NCBI RefSeq assembly: GCF_030323025.1
Contig: NZ_CP097329.1
Coordinates: 589,001-653,000, forward strand
Length of the DNA: 64,000 bases
Source of the DNA: Pseudanabaena mucicola str. Chao 1806
Lineage (GTDB): Bacteria; Cyanobacteriota; Cyanobacteriia; Pseudanabaenales; Pseudanabaenaceae
Direction of reading: 5' to 3'
The notes below the pieces were generated by a model. The model was not told the origin of the DNA. It saw only the letters and a program-made list of their open reading frames with translations, and ran no database searches. Made by a program: the position numbers and the translations under genes. Below, piece by piece: positions 9,549-18,400 of the stretch (position 1 is the stretch's first letter; each line of letters begins with the position of its first letter).

Positions 9549-10229
9549 TTAAAGTGCTAGCTCTAATAAAAAACCAACTCGGCTGTCATAAATTAAAGGC
9601 GATCGCCGCCATTCAACCTTTGTACCAAGCCGTAAATTATTCGTAATTGCATAGCTAGTGGAAAGTGTCGTGGTACTCATCTCCAGATTGCCACTAGGAG
9701 AGGTAAAGGTATGGCTCATCCGCAAGTCAGAGCTATGGGGCGACAATACTAAAACCCCCTGCAAGCCCACATCTAGCCCTGAAATTTGCGGACGATCAAG
9801 TTGATTGAACTGACGATAACCAACTATGGGCGCGACATTCCAATAGGAACCTAGGGGCAAAAGATAGTAGCGGAAATTTGCCTGTAGCTCACTTTCGCGA
9901 CCGCTAAATTCGGTCTGATAGCTACCATTTACAGTTAAAGGCGATTGCCCCACAAATAAGTCTTCAAACCCCGCTTCAATCCCCAGTGAGTTATTCCGTG
10001 ATGTAATGCCTAGCTTCAGTTTTTTATCAAAGCTCGGCACATTGTAAATATCATCTAAAAGATTGGGTGGATTCTCTAGCCAACGGCGCAATACAGGGCT
10101 ACTTTCGATCACTTGGCGATCGATTTCGATGTCCCTAGCTCGCCGTGCCATTTTGGTATCACCATAGGCTGCTACGCTAATACCAAAATATAAAAATGCA
10201 GCTATAGCGATCGCCAATTTGTTTGCCAT
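9549..10229 (-). CDS. Exported protein, probable outer-membrane beta-barrel, function unknown
   Basis: This 226-residue protein begins MANKLAIAIAAFLYFGIS, a good signal peptide with cleavage near AAYG. From about residue 70 it has alternating polar/hydrophobic strands rich in Ser, Thr, Gly and Tyr (LGIEAGFEDLF, ELQANFRYYLLP, LRMSHTFTSPS, LRLGTKVEWRRSP), and it ends in a strand finishing with Leu (VGFLLELAL). This is the shape of a small outer-membrane barrel, though the exact family is not recognised. It is flanked on both sides by inverted copies of MITE family A, so it stands apart from its neighbours. Confidence 0.7.
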   Translation of the reverse strand: MANKLAIAIAAFLYFGISVAAYGDTKMARRARDIEIDRQVIESSPVLRRWLENPPNLLDDIYNVPSFDKKLKLGITSRNNSLGIEAGFEDLFVGQSPLTVNGSYQTEFSGRESELQANFRYYLLPLGSYWNVAPIVGYRQFNQLDRPQISGLDVGLQGVLVLSPHSSDLRMSHTFTSPSGNLEMSTTTLSTSYAITNNLRLGTKVEWRRSPLIYDSRVGFLLELAL

Positions 10230-10332
10230 AACTTTTGCAAGAGTTTGCTAGAGGTGAGGTAACACAGATAATTATGCCTTATTAAAAGATTTTCGCCAAT
10301 GTAACCCTTATATCCCATCCGCAGATTATCTT

Positions 10333-10425
10333 TAGGACTTACGCATTGGGTAGATGTGGTGCGGGATTCGCCCGCACCACATCTACCTCAATCCTAAGAA
10401 ATTCGTTCGGTTTGCGTAAGTCCTA
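10333..10425. mobile_element. MITE-like element, family A copy 3 (inverted)
   Basis: This 93-bp element carries the same terminal inverted repeats as copy 2 but lies in the opposite orientation, about 100 bp upstream of the exported-protein gene. The pair brackets that gene. Confidence 0.9.
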
Positions 10426-10472
10426 ATCTTGTCTTTGGCACAAGCAATGAAACTGAAAACAGCCCTATCGAG

Positions 10473-10519
10473 AATCCCAAGAACTGTGGCGCACAGCGTG
10501 CACCACAGTTCTTGGGATT
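10473..10519 (-). terminator. Hairpin terminator after the HHL1-like gene
   Basis: A 17-bp perfect stem (AATCCCAAGAACTGTGG and its inverse) has a 13-nt loop. It lies just past the stop codon at 10526 of the minus-strand gene. Confidence 0.65.
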
Positions 10520-10525
10520 TTGCTT

Positions 10526-10969
10526 CTATTTACTATCTGGCTTCTTTGTTATGCTATTAAAATACTGTTTAGCCTTCGTGAAAGCATAATTCAACTTATC
10601 ACCAATGGTAGGTTCAGGAAGTACGGCAACAGTAATTTCTTCATCGGGAAATTCCTTGAGGCGATAGCCATACTCAAGATTTTCGTTATACTTCCGTAGA
10701 ATTGGATAGAGTCGAATTGCGCCCTTAAGCAAAGCATCCTCTTGCTGGAAAATAGCACGACTAATCAGATTACTTCTTTCTACTGCCATCGAACCCGCAG
10801 GAACCCATTCTTTTCCCTTAATGCGAATGTAAATATTGAACTCAGGCAATCCATTCTCTTTCATCTCATCATACTTACTGGCCGCAATCTGATGTTTATT
10901 AGGAGCCTTTTTCTTCTTCTTCGACTGACTCGAACCTTGAGCAAATCCACTTGGTTTAGTTGCAGGCAT
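10526..10969 (-). CDS. HHL1-like protein (photosystem II protection family)
   Basis: This 147-residue protein has a basic, disordered N terminus (QSKKKKKAPNKHQ, residues 15-27) followed by a compact domain: KYDEMKENGLPEFNIYIRIKG, WVPAGSMAVERSN, ISRAIFQQEDALLKGAIRLYP and LEYGYRLKEFPDEEITVAV. This order of motifs matches the plant HHL1 thylakoid protein and its cyanobacterial relatives as I recall them; plant HHL1 helps repair PSII under strong light. There is no signal peptide or membrane segment. The ATG at 10969 is preceded by a GGTGAAG ribosome site. The family call rests on memory of the motif pattern. Confidence 0.65.
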   Translation of the reverse strand: MPATKPSGFAQGSSQSKKKKKAPNKHQIAASKYDEMKENGLPEFNIYIRIKGKEWVPAGSMAVERSNLISRAIFQQEDALLKGAIRLYPILRKYNENLEYGYRLKEFPDEEITVAVLPEPTIGDKLNYAFTKAKQYFNSITKKPDSK

Positions 10970-11194
10970 AGCTTCACCTTTGTTTTTTTAAATAGTTTTA
11001 ATGAATTTGATATGTGCTAACTCACAGCAATTACCAAATCTTGAGGTTATTAAATGCTTTTACAAAAGTTTACTTTAGCGGATGCCCCAAACACAATCAT
11101 TCTTTTAGTAGGTAAGCTTATCCCTGTCTAAAACTCTCGTATTCACGAGTATTCGCCATCGATCAAGATACACTTACTCTAGTACAGCTTACGA
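10970..11194. other. Intergenic, no feature seen
   Basis: AT-rich sequence upstream of the HHL1-like gene and downstream of the LRAT pseudogene. No convincing ORF, tRNA or repeat was seen. Confidence 0.5.
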
Positions 11195-11679
11195 TTAGAT
11201 TCTAAAGACCTTTTTTCCACTACGGCAGTAATTAGCAAAATGTTCGCAATTTTCAAATGCTAAGTTGTACTTAAAATCTTGATCTTTTATAACTTTTTTG
11301 GCTTGTCTTACCACCTTATCTCGTGATTCTTTACAATTGCTATGAATGAGACCATAACGCTTATTTTTAGACATCCTACAAAATTGTTCTAAACTAGTTT
11401 CTCATACTCCTTTTTTATCATTCAGAAAATGGATTACTCGGCTATCTCCAATGTAGATACCATGATGCTGATACCTAACACCATGACGTTTTTGATTGAT
11501 AAAAATATGTGCGCCTTCATAGGGCGGCTCTGTATATTTCCTTCTAGGTTTCGAGGAATCTAGTAGATTACGAATAACTACAAGAGTAGTCAGATTGGGG
11601 GATTTTGATTTGACTAACCTAACAATATTTTTAGGTTGTTTAACGATTTTGCGTACAGTTTTTTGATTAAAAATGCCAT
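11195..11679 (-). pseudogene. Decayed LRAT/NlpC-P60-type papain-fold gene
   Basis: On the minus strand the frame opens MAFLIKK, then shifts in an A run at about 11660-11665. It continues TVRKIVKQPKNIVRLVKSKS, then EGAHIFINQKRHGVRYQHHG and IYIGDSRVIHF, meets an in-frame TGA at 11402-11404, and reads on in the same frame ETSLEQFCRMSKNKRYG to NLAFENCEHFANYCRSG and TAA. The HHGIYIG His block and the NCEHFANYC Cys block are the catalytic signatures of LRAT-domain acyltransferase/hydrolase-like proteins. One frameshift and one nonsense codon make it non-functional, unless the sequence is in error. Confidence 0.8.
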
Positions 11680-11721
11680 AGCCTATCCTTTAGTTCAGAC
11701 TTTACTATGCATAACAAATTT

Positions 11722-11765
11722 CAGAAATTAAAAAAGCCACCTATAGTCGGCTTTTTTAATTTCTG
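11722..11765. terminator. Bidirectional hairpin terminator after hemA
   Basis: A 17-bp perfect stem (CAGAAATTAAAAAAGCC and its inverse) has T runs on both strands. It sits 4 bp past the hemA stop at 11770. Confidence 0.85.
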
Positions 11766-11769
11766 TTGA

Positions 11770-13071
11770 TTACCCTTCTTTTAATTGACTAGACGGTGAA
11801 TCTAAATCAAAGAGGACTTGTAACATTTGCATCGCACGGCGGCGGGACTCGATATCTTGCTGGGCGCGAAGCTGCACCATCGGATCATGCAAGATTTTAT
11901 TGATGATGCCGCGAGTCATGCTCTCGATCACATCCTGATGCTTATCTGCAAAATCATTACCGAGACGAGATAGAGCCTTCTCCATCTCCTGCTCGCGGAT
12001 GATTTCCATTTTTTGACGGAGCTTGCTGATCGTGGGGACTGTTTCCAGCGATCGCCACCACATATCAAACTCAGCAACACAACCTTCGAGTAAAATCTCC
12101 GCTTGCATTGCCATTTGGCGGCGGCTTTCTTGATTCTCGGCAACTACAGCTTGGAGATCATCCACATTGTAAGCCTTGGTATTGGGCAACTCGTTGACAT
12201 CAGCACTGATGTTGCGGGGGACAGAAATATCAACGAGGGTTAAGCCAATATGGTTGGGAGAAATTTCTTCAAGATGCTTGCGGCTAATAATCACCTCAGT
12301 AGATGCCGTACTGGTAAACACCAAGTCAGAAACTGCCACACAGTCAAACATCTGCTCTAGCGGATGAATATCAAACTGAGCGCCACTAGCTTCAAATTCC
12401 TTCAGCATTGCCTCAGCTCGGGCACGGGAGCGATTGACAATCGCAACTTTTTGTGCGCCCTTAGAAATTAAATGCTTGACCAATAGGCGCGACATTTTGC
12501 CAGCACCGATGATCGTAGTGTGCTTATCCGATAGATCTTGCAGCTTAATTTGAGCAAGCTCTACGGCTGCCGAACTAATCGACACTGCACCCGTACCAAT
12601 TTCAGTTTCCGTGCGGACTCGTTTACCAGCCGAAAGAGCTTGTTTAAAAAGTTGGTTGAGAATGCGACCTGCACCGTTATATTGCTGGGCAAGACGATGG
12701 GTATTTTTGACTTGGGCTAGAATTTGTCCTTCACCAAGCACGAGACTGTCTAGGCCTGAAGCAACCCGCATCAGGTGAGTCACTGCATCTTGACGGAGCA
12801 GAATAAACAGATAGCGACGGAGGAACTGTAGAGGTAGTTGGCTAAATTCCGCAAGAAACTGCATAATTTCGCGAATGCCACCTTCGGCTTCGCTGGTGAC
12901 TACATACAACTCTAAGCGGTTACAGGTGCTTAAAATTGCAGCTTCTTCGATATTCGGATAGCTCATGAGTTGAGCGATCGCAGCTTCCATACGATCCTCT
13001 GGAATACTCAACTTTTCTCTTACTTCCACAGTCGCCGTTTTGTGACTCAAGCCAACAACTGCAATATTCAT
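11770..13071 (-). CDS. hemA: Glutamyl-tRNA reductase
   Basis: The enzyme reduces Glu-tRNA(Glu) with NADPH to glutamate-1-semialdehyde, the first committed step of heme and chlorophyll synthesis. The 433-residue length is normal. The N-terminal catalytic domain has [13 protein letters not shown] (residues 9-21), the nucleophile Cys50 in [11 protein letters not shown], and GEGQILAQV. The Rossmann NADPH domain has [17 protein letters not shown] (about 185-201). A helical dimerisation tail ([20 protein letters not shown]) follows. The ATG at 13071 fits the family N terminus [10 protein letters not shown]. It is a monocistronic unit with a terminator after it. Confidence 0.98.
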   Translation of the reverse strand: MNIAVVGLSHKTATVEVREKLSIPEDRMEAAIAQLMSYPNIEEAAILSTCNRLELYVVTSEAEGGIREIMQFLAEFSQLPLQFLRRYLFILLRQDAVTHLMRVASGLDSLVLGEGQILAQVKNTHRLAQQYNGAGRILNQLFKQALSAGKRVRTETEIGTGAVSISSAAVELAQIKLQDLSDKHTTIIGAGKMSRLLVKHLISKGAQKVAIVNRSRARAEAMLKEFEASGAQFDIHPLEQMFDCVAVSDLVFTSTASTEVIISRKHLEEISPNHIGLTLVDISVPRNISADVNELPNTKAYNVDDLQAVVAENQESRRQMAMQAEILLEGCVAEFDMWWRSLETVPTISKLRQKMEIIREQEMEKALSRLGNDFADKHQDVIESMTRGIINKILHDPMVQLRAQQDIESRRRAMQMLQVLFDLDSPSSQLKEG

Positions 13072-13201
13072 ATCGTAAATGCGTTTCTTATTTAGGAATT
13101 GGACTAGAAATAATTATCTTATTGGTAGAGCTTATCAGGAGATAGCTACCACTGTAGTAGGTACTTATTACTCCTTAATGTTCTGTAACGTACACATAAA
13201 A

Positions 13202-13223
13202 ACAAGGGGCTTAAGCCCCTTGT
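13202..13223 (-). terminator. GC-rich hairpin between glpX and hemA
   Basis: ACAAGGGGCT and AGCCCCTTGT form a perfect palindrome with A/T-rich flanks. It lies downstream of glpX and upstream of hemA, so it could end the glpX transcript. Confidence 0.5.
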
Positions 13224-13254
13224 AGTAAGGTTAAATTACCGAATTTAATATTGA

Positions 13255-13335
13255 GGTAGTCATACTATGTAATTGTGTTGCGGGCGCTTTGCGCCCGCAA
13301 CACAATTACTAAAAAAATTACTTTGCAGAACTACC
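13255..13335. mobile_element. Palindromic element family E, copy 1
   Basis: GGTAGT and ACTACC ends enclose a stem AATTGTGTTGCGGGCGC with its inverse, followed by ACTAAAAAAATTACTTTGCAG. Copy 2 at 24683-24763 is nearly identical except for stem bases. Confidence 0.8.
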
Positions 13336-13427
13336 AATATTGACAGGGACAGGCTATGTGAGAGAGCAAGGATCGAACGAATATACTCTCTCTTAGCCAT
13401 TAGGATTACTAGAAGTATCGTTAGCAA

Positions 13428-14471
13428 TTAGCGCAAGTTAATGGTCTTAGGACTTTTGCCAGTCAAGTGAATGGTGTCAACGAAACGAGCAGTCTTAGAT
13501 TGAGTAGAGATCACCAAAGATTGAGTACGGCAGCCACCACCAAAGAAGCGGACACCATCCATCAAAGTACCAGGGGTGATACCACAACCAGCGAATAGTA
13601 CATCCTTACCGCAAGCCAATTCGTGGGCATTATAGACTTTATCACCATCTTCGATACCCATTTCCTTGAGGCGAGCCAAGTTACCTTCACGAGTCCACTT
13701 AGCACTTTCAGGGGTATTAACTTCGGCTGGGTCATAAATCAGACGACCTTGAAAGTGACCACCCAAGCAACGCATTGCGGCAGCAGAGATCACTCCTTCA
13801 GGAGCTGCACCAATACCCATCAGCGCATGGATGTTTGTACCAGCGAAACCACAGCAAATTGCCGCAGATACGTCACCATCACTGATCAATCGGACACGTG
13901 CACCCGCAGCACGAATTTCCGAAATTAAGCCTTTATGACGAGGACGATCCATCACAACTACGACCAATTCTTCGATCGCACGGTTCAAACATTCAGACAG
14001 GATCTTTAAATTTTCAGTAGGGGTTTTGCGGATATCTACATGCCCCTTAGCTGCAGGAGGTGCAGCTAATTTGTCCATATAGAAATCAGGAGCGCGGAAC
14101 AAACCATTACGCTCAGAAATTGCCAAAACTGCCATTGAACCATTTTGACCATAAGCAACTAGGTTTGTACCTTCACAAGGGTCAACAGCAATATCAATTT
14201 CTTGTAATTCTTCAATTGTGCAAAATTCAGCAGCATTTGGTTGTGTGCAAACACCAACTTCTTCACCGATATATAGCATTGGTGCTTCGTCGCGCTCACC
14301 TTCACCAATAACGATGCGTCCACGCATATGAATTTTGTTCATGCGCTCACGCATTGCTTCAACTGCCGCCTCATCGGCTTCATCTTTTTTACCCAATCCC
14401 ATCCACTTAGCTGAGGCGATCGCAGCCTGTTCAACGACCTCAATAATCTCAAGGCTGATTGTATTATCCAT
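13428..14471 (-). CDS. glpX: Class II fructose-1,6-/sedoheptulose-1,7-bisphosphatase
   Basis: This 347-residue GlpX-type phosphatase is the bifunctional FBPase/SBPase of the cyanobacterial Calvin cycle. Visible motifs are [21 protein letters not shown] (metal-binding Glu/Asp), DPCEGTNL (substrate loop), [29 protein letters not shown] and the Cys-containing [15 protein letters not shown]. The N-terminal stretch [19 protein letters not shown] is the standard family start, fixing the ATG at 14471. It stands alone between AT-rich gaps. Confidence 0.97.
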   Translation of the reverse strand: MDNTISLEIIEVVEQAAIASAKWMGLGKKDEADEAAVEAMRERMNKIHMRGRIVIGEGERDEAPMLYIGEEVGVCTQPNAAEFCTIEELQEIDIAVDPCEGTNLVAYGQNGSMAVLAISERNGLFRAPDFYMDKLAAPPAAKGHVDIRKTPTENLKILSECLNRAIEELVVVVMDRPRHKGLISEIRAAGARVRLISDGDVSAAICCGFAGTNIHALMGIGAAPEGVISAAAMRCLGGHFQGRLIYDPAEVNTPESAKWTREGNLARLKEMGIEDGDKVYNAHELACGKDVLFAGCGITPGTLMDGVRFFGGGCRTQSLVISTQSKTARFVDTIHLTGKSPKTINLR

Positions 14472-14742
14472 GCGTAGGAATCCCTATATTTATCTAAATT
14501 TTACAACTATTAATTTTTTTGCTACATTCTAGAAATTTTCTAGAAGCAGAAAACCAAATTAAGTTTAGTTGTGACTTACTACACAACCTCGTAACTAAGT
14601 TTACAGGTCAGACTGTCACCAAACCTATAAGAAGACTAAATGAGTCATATTAAGTTTTCATAAGATCAAATTATGGCTCTTGATTCGCTTTACTTCCATC
14701 AAAAATATAGCAGTAGCAAATGATATGTTATGACAAAACCAA
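14472..14742. other. Intergenic, glpX promoter region
   Basis: 271 bp of AT-rich sequence upstream of glpX. It contains a short palindrome TTCTAGAAATTTTCTAGAA around 14526-14544. No gene was seen. Confidence 0.4.
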
Positions 14743-14782
14743 AACCCAGAGGAGAGTTACGTTGCAACTCTCCTCTGGGTTT
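14743..14782 (-). terminator. Hairpin terminator
   Basis: AACCCAGAGGAGAGTT pairs with its inverse through a short loop. On the minus strand it is followed by GGGTTTTGGTTTTG, as expected for a terminator of the membrane-protein gene at 14856-15501. Confidence 0.75.
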
Positions 14783-14855
14783 ATAGCTATAAAACGGGAT
14801 TAATGACTTTTGCCGCTTGATCTCGTTAGTAAATAGTTTGCTTTAGCGCCGATAA

Positions 14856-15501
14856 TTATGCTTCTTCTGTTGCACTATTGAGTGTATTGCCAGCAATATC
14901 GTTATACAAACAAACGATAATGCAGATACTCAGGGGCGCAGTCACAAAAATGCCCACGCCTAGTAAAAGCAATCCTAAAATATTCATTAACCCAATCAAT
15001 ATGAGTAGGACAAATACTTGTAGCCATTGTCTCGAAACCAACTTACGACTTGCCTCTAAAGCCTGAAAGAATTCTAAATCCCAATCAACAGCAAACGGCA
15101 CTGCAAACACATAGCTAACAAATAAATAAATTCCAGGAATCAAAAAGAACAAAACGCCAACAATAGTCAGCAATCCGCCTACTAGAAAGATTAGAAATAA
15201 CTGTAAGAAATACTTATTGCTCAGCCCTTTAAAAAAGTCTTTAAACTCAAATGACTGTCCCCTCAAGATAGCCAATACAACAAATAGAGCCAGCACTCAG
15301 AGGTGCATTGATTACTCCAGAAGCGATTTTTCCTACGACAGGAATGTTAGCTAAGACTACATTAATCAAAAAAATTACTAAGAAAAAGCCCACCATGGGA
15401 CCAAAACATGGCTGAAGTGTTGCCCAGCCTTTCTTAAAATACTTACTAATATCGACTTCGTAGTCTCTCTGTAAAACAGCATCTAACTCATTAGCATTCA
15501 T
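14856..15501 (-). pseudogene. Multi-pass membrane protein gene, split by a frameshift
   Basis: Two overlapping minus-strand frames make one protein. The first (15501 to 15247) begins MNANELDAVLQRDYEVDISK and ends soon after VINAPLSAG. The second (15296 to 14856) resumes with LALFVVLAILRGQSFEFKDF and carries three more membrane segments to the stop. Joining them near 15290 with a one-base shift gives about 210 residues with a soluble head and four to five hydrophobic segments, like cyanobacterial DUF975-type membrane proteins. The shift could be a real mutation or a sequencing error, and no slippery site is obvious. Function unknown. Confidence 0.7.
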
Positions 15502-15742
15502 TATTGCTTCATTCCTCTTAATATTTCAAGGTAAATTCAGTTAGAATTTTGAATACCTCTAAGACTACTACAGTGTAATTCAGTTAAACTTCAATTTAAT
15601 ACAAAACTCTGACTTGTTGATTTTGAAATAAGTTTTAAGGTAATTCATTTACTGATTTTGGTTAAGAAATGCTTAACACTGGTACGATCTTTAGGATGGG
15701 CTTTTCTCTTCTACCCAACCTAAAGTATTGCGTATAACTGCT

Positions 15743-17263
15743 ATGTTGCCAGACTCTTCTGCCCATTCTGTTTTTGCTGATGAGATGCCTAAAGACCTTA
15801 TAAATTCTAATGTTCTTGATAATCTATCTCCTGAACCTGAAGGTGAAGACAAGCCACAAGAAGCCTGTGGTGTCTTTGGAGTATTAGCGGCAGAAGGGGA
15901 TGTTGCTAAACTTATATATTTTGGACTGTATGCTTTGCAACATCGTGGTCAGGAGTCCGCAGGTATTACTGTTTATGATGATCGCGGTACAACAAACACC
16001 CATAAAGCAATGGGGTTAGTATCCCAAGTTTTTAACGAAACAGTTTTGTCACAGCTTAAAGGGGCTTTAGCAATCGGGCATAATCGCTATTCAACTACAG
16101 GTTCCAGTAAGGTGTGCAATGCTCAGCCGATTGTGATCAATACCCGACTTGGTGATTTTTCGCTTGCCCATAACGGCAACTTGGTAAACGCCACAGAGTT
16201 ACGTGCTGAACTCTCAGCGCAAGGTCATGCCCTCGAATCAACTACTGATTCTGAAGGGATTGCTTTTGCAGTGGGTGAGGCGGTGGAAGATGGCAAAGAT
16301 TGGCAAGCCGCAATCGTTGTGGCTTTGCGTCGATGTTATGGCGCTTTTAGCTTAGTAATGGCAATGCCGAATGCGATCGCTGGTGCGCGAGATGCCTATG
16401 GTGTGCGCCCCTTAGTAATTGGCAAAACTCCTGATGGTTCCTATGTATTATCTTCAGAGACCTGTGGTCTAGATATTATCGGTGCTGAGTATGTCCGTGA
16501 AGTGCAACCAGGAGAACTAGTAATTATTACGATGGCAAATGGTATTCAATCAGTGCAATGGGAAGAATCGAAGCCAAAGCTTTGTGTATTTGAGATGATC
16601 TACTTTGCAAGACCTGATAGCGTCATGCATGAAGAAAGTCTCTACAGCTATAGAATGCGAATTGGACGAGAGCTTGCTAAGGAAAATTTTGTCGAGGCTG
16701 ATATTGTTATTGGTGTGCCTGATTCGGGTATACCTGCGGCGATCGGCTTTTCCCGCGAGTCAGGGATCCCTTACGCAGAAGGACTAATTAAAAATCGCTA
16801 TGTGGGGCGTACTTTTATTCAGCCGACACAAGCTATGCGTGAGTCTGGTATTCGGATGAAGCTGAATACATTACGCGATGTTTTGCAAGATAAGCGTGTA
16901 ATTGTAATCGATGATTCGATCGTAAGAGGAACGACGAGTCGTAAAATAGTAAGAGCATTGCGTGAGGCTGGTGCGACTGAAGTACATATGCGTATTTCTT
17001 CACCGCCCGTTACTCACCCTTGTTTTTATGGTATTGATACGGACTCCCAAGATCATTTGATTGCTTCACATAATTCCGTAGAAGCGATCGCTAAACAGAT
17101 TGAGGTTGATACGCTTGCGTATCTTAGTCACGACGCAATGTTAACAGCGACACAAATTGATACCACGCATTTTTGCACAGCTTGCTTTACAGGAAAATAT
17201 CCTATTGACGTTCCTGATAAGCTCAAGCGCACCAAACTTATGCTAGAAAATACTGCACCATGA
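15743..17263 (+). CDS. purF: Amidophosphoribosyltransferase
   Basis: It makes phosphoribosylamine from PRPP and glutamine, the first step of purine synthesis. A roughly 41-residue propeptide is followed by EACGVFGV, whose Cys is the N-terminal glutaminase nucleophile after processing. Other motifs are LQHRGQESAGI, GHNRYSTTG, the PRPP loop VIVIDDSIVRGTTS, and a late Cys pair (HFCTACFTG) matching the Fe-S-containing type. I prefer the ATG at 15743; a TTG at 15728 would add five residues. It overlaps the next gene by 4 bp (ATGA), implying translational coupling. Confidence 0.97.
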   Translation: MLPDSSAHSVFADEMPKDLINSNVLDNLSPEPEGEDKPQEACGVFGVLAAEGDVAKLIYFGLYALQHRGQESAGITVYDDRGTTNTHKAMGLVSQVFNETVLSQLKGALAIGHNRYSTTGSSKVCNAQPIVINTRLGDFSLAHNGNLVNATELRAELSAQGHALESTTDSEGIAFAVGEAVEDGKDWQAAIVVALRRCYGAFSLVMAMPNAIAGARDAYGVRPLVIGKTPDGSYVLSSETCGLDIIGAEYVREVQPGELVIITMANGIQSVQWEESKPKLCVFEMIYFARPDSVMHEESLYSYRMRIGRELAKENFVEADIVIGVPDSGIPAAIGFSRESGIPYAEGLIKNRYVGRTFIQPTQAMRESGIRMKLNTLRDVLQDKRVIVIDDSIVRGTTSRKIVRALREAGATEVHMRISSPPVTHPCFYGIDTDSQDHLIASHNSVEAIAKQIEVDTLAYLSHDAMLTATQIDTTHFCTACFTGKYPIDVPDKLKRTKLMLENTAP

Positions 17264-17724
17264 CTAAGATCCTCTTTCATCTCGCATTCCCAGTAAAAGA
17301 TATTCCAAGCACCAAGGCTTTTTATATTGACGGATTGGGCTGTCTTGCGGGGCGCGAGTCAAATGACTCACTGATCATGAGTTTGTACGGACACCAGTTG
17401 GTAGCGCACGTTGTTCACGAATCACTCGAAGTACAACGTGGAATTTATCCTCGTCATTTCGGCTTAGTGTTCTATTCTGAAAGTAACTGGATGGCTTTAT
17501 TAGAAAAAGTACATGATAAGCGATTGAAATTTTATCAAAAGCCTAAAGTTCGCTTTGTTGATACCCCCTTAGAGCATCGAACTTTTTTCTTAGCTGATCA
17601 TTCGGGTAACATTCTTGAGTTTAAGCATTACAAGTTTGAGACAGCTATTTTTGGTGAGACTGATTTTCATGAGGTTGGTGATGTAGATTTTGCTCAACAA
17701 GTAGCAGTTGGTACTTATAAATAG
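17260..17724 (+). CDS. VOC (glyoxalase/dioxygenase-fold) family protein
   Basis: This 154-residue protein begins ILFHLAFPVKDIPSTKAFY, the typical first beta-alpha unit of the vicinal-oxygen-chelate fold with a metal His at residue 7. Residues around 96-127 read LEHRTFFLADHSGNILEFKHY, with a C-terminal metal Glu. The fold binds a divalent metal, but the substrate cannot be inferred. Its ATG overlaps the purF stop, so it is co-transcribed with purF. Confidence 0.85.
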   Translation: MTKILFHLAFPVKDIPSTKAFYIDGLGCLAGRESNDSLIMSLYGHQLVAHVVHESLEVQRGIYPRHFGLVFYSESNWMALLEKVHDKRLKFYQKPKVRFVDTPLEHRTFFLADHSGNILEFKHYKFETAIFGETDFHEVGDVDFAQQVAVGTYK

Positions 17725-17767
17725 TAAGTAAGACTAATGTTTTGGAATGAAACTATACTTCATAGCC

Positions 17768-18004
17768 TTAACTACAAAATCCGATAGATGTTTGGAGAAT
17801 CGCCCAAGTATAGCCACGCTTAGGTGAATTAATACAAAAAAAGGAGATAGCGCTAGCGCTATCTCCTTTTTTGTGTGATTTTAATTTGTTTCGCAACATC
17901 TGAAATTGTTTTCTTTTTTGGCGCTGGCGTGCTGAACCACCTTTACCTTTGTCGTTACGACCTTCGCTGCGTGGGGATTCCCAACGCTTAAGTCTTTGAT
18001 TCAT
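17768..18004 (-). CDS. Small basic protein, unknown (3' end runs through a terminator)
   Basis: This is a 78-residue frame. Its first 47 residues are strongly basic and look real (MNQRLKRWESPRSEGR, GSARQRQKRKQFQMLRNKL). The last 30 residues are encoded by a perfect hairpin terminator and the sequence beyond it (DSASAISFFCINSPK), so the original stop may have been lost. No family is recognised. It may be RNA- or ribosome-binding by composition only. The ribosome site is weak. Confidence 0.45.
   Translation of the reverse strand: MNQRLKRWESPRSEGRNDKGKGGSARQRQKRKQFQMLRNKLKSHKKGDSASAISFFCINSPKRGYTWAILQTSIGFCS
17839..17873. terminator. Hairpin terminator (bidirectional)
   Basis: AAAGGAGATAGCGCT and AGCGCTATCTCCTTT form a perfect 15-bp stem with A/T runs on both sides. 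It would end the purF-VOC transcript on the plus strand and also lies in the 3' end of the minus-strand small basic ORF. Confidence 0.85.
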
Positions 18005-18131
18005 ACATAATCTCTAATTTAGGGTATGTTCAATATTAAGTTGAGCTACTTTAGAATTACTATCACTCTTTAGAATGAAAGCATAAATATCTAATTAACG
18101 TCAGTTCGGTTTAAGCTGGCAAATTTTCAAA

Positions 18132-18287
18132 GTCTAAAAGTAAAAGCCTTGCTAAGTAAGGCTTTTACTTTTAGGCTTTGAGAGAGGGTTTGCGTAGCAA
18201 ACCCTCTCTCAAAGCCTGTTTCAAATTATCCCGAACTCGCGTTAACTAAATAATTGCTATGCTCTGCACAGCAATTATTTAGTTAGA
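18132..18287. repeat. Three tandem long hairpins
   Basis: The first hairpin pairs AGTCTAAAAGTAAAAGCCTT with an almost exact inverse, the second is GAGAGAGGGTTTGC/GCAAACCCTCTCTC, and the third is TAACTAAATAATTGCT with its inverse. They run head to tail into a family C element (18288-18400), filling the gap between two minus-strand genes. There is no coding potential. Confidence 0.7.
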
Positions 18288-18400
18288 TATAGCAATCCTA
18301 AATCAGTTTTAGAAATCAATGGCTTCGACTTCGCTCAGCTATTGTTTATAGGTGGCTGAGCGAAGTCGAAGCCACTTACATCTCATTTAGGACTGCTATA
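18288..18400. mobile_element. MITE-like element family C, copy 1
   Basis: Ends are TATAGCAATCCTAAA and TTTAGGACTGCTATA. The centre is a hairpin GGCTTCGACTTCGCTCAGC with its inverse. Related copies are at 48917-49005, 60671-60744 (left end missing) and 42601-42660 (right end missing), all with a different central stem. It overlaps the last codons of the following minus-strand gene. Confidence 0.8.

Noticed and set aside
13366-13400. tRNA-like GGATCGAACG sequence with GAGAGAG/CTCTCTC arms
   Set aside because: No cloverleaf can be drawn; only one short stem is present.
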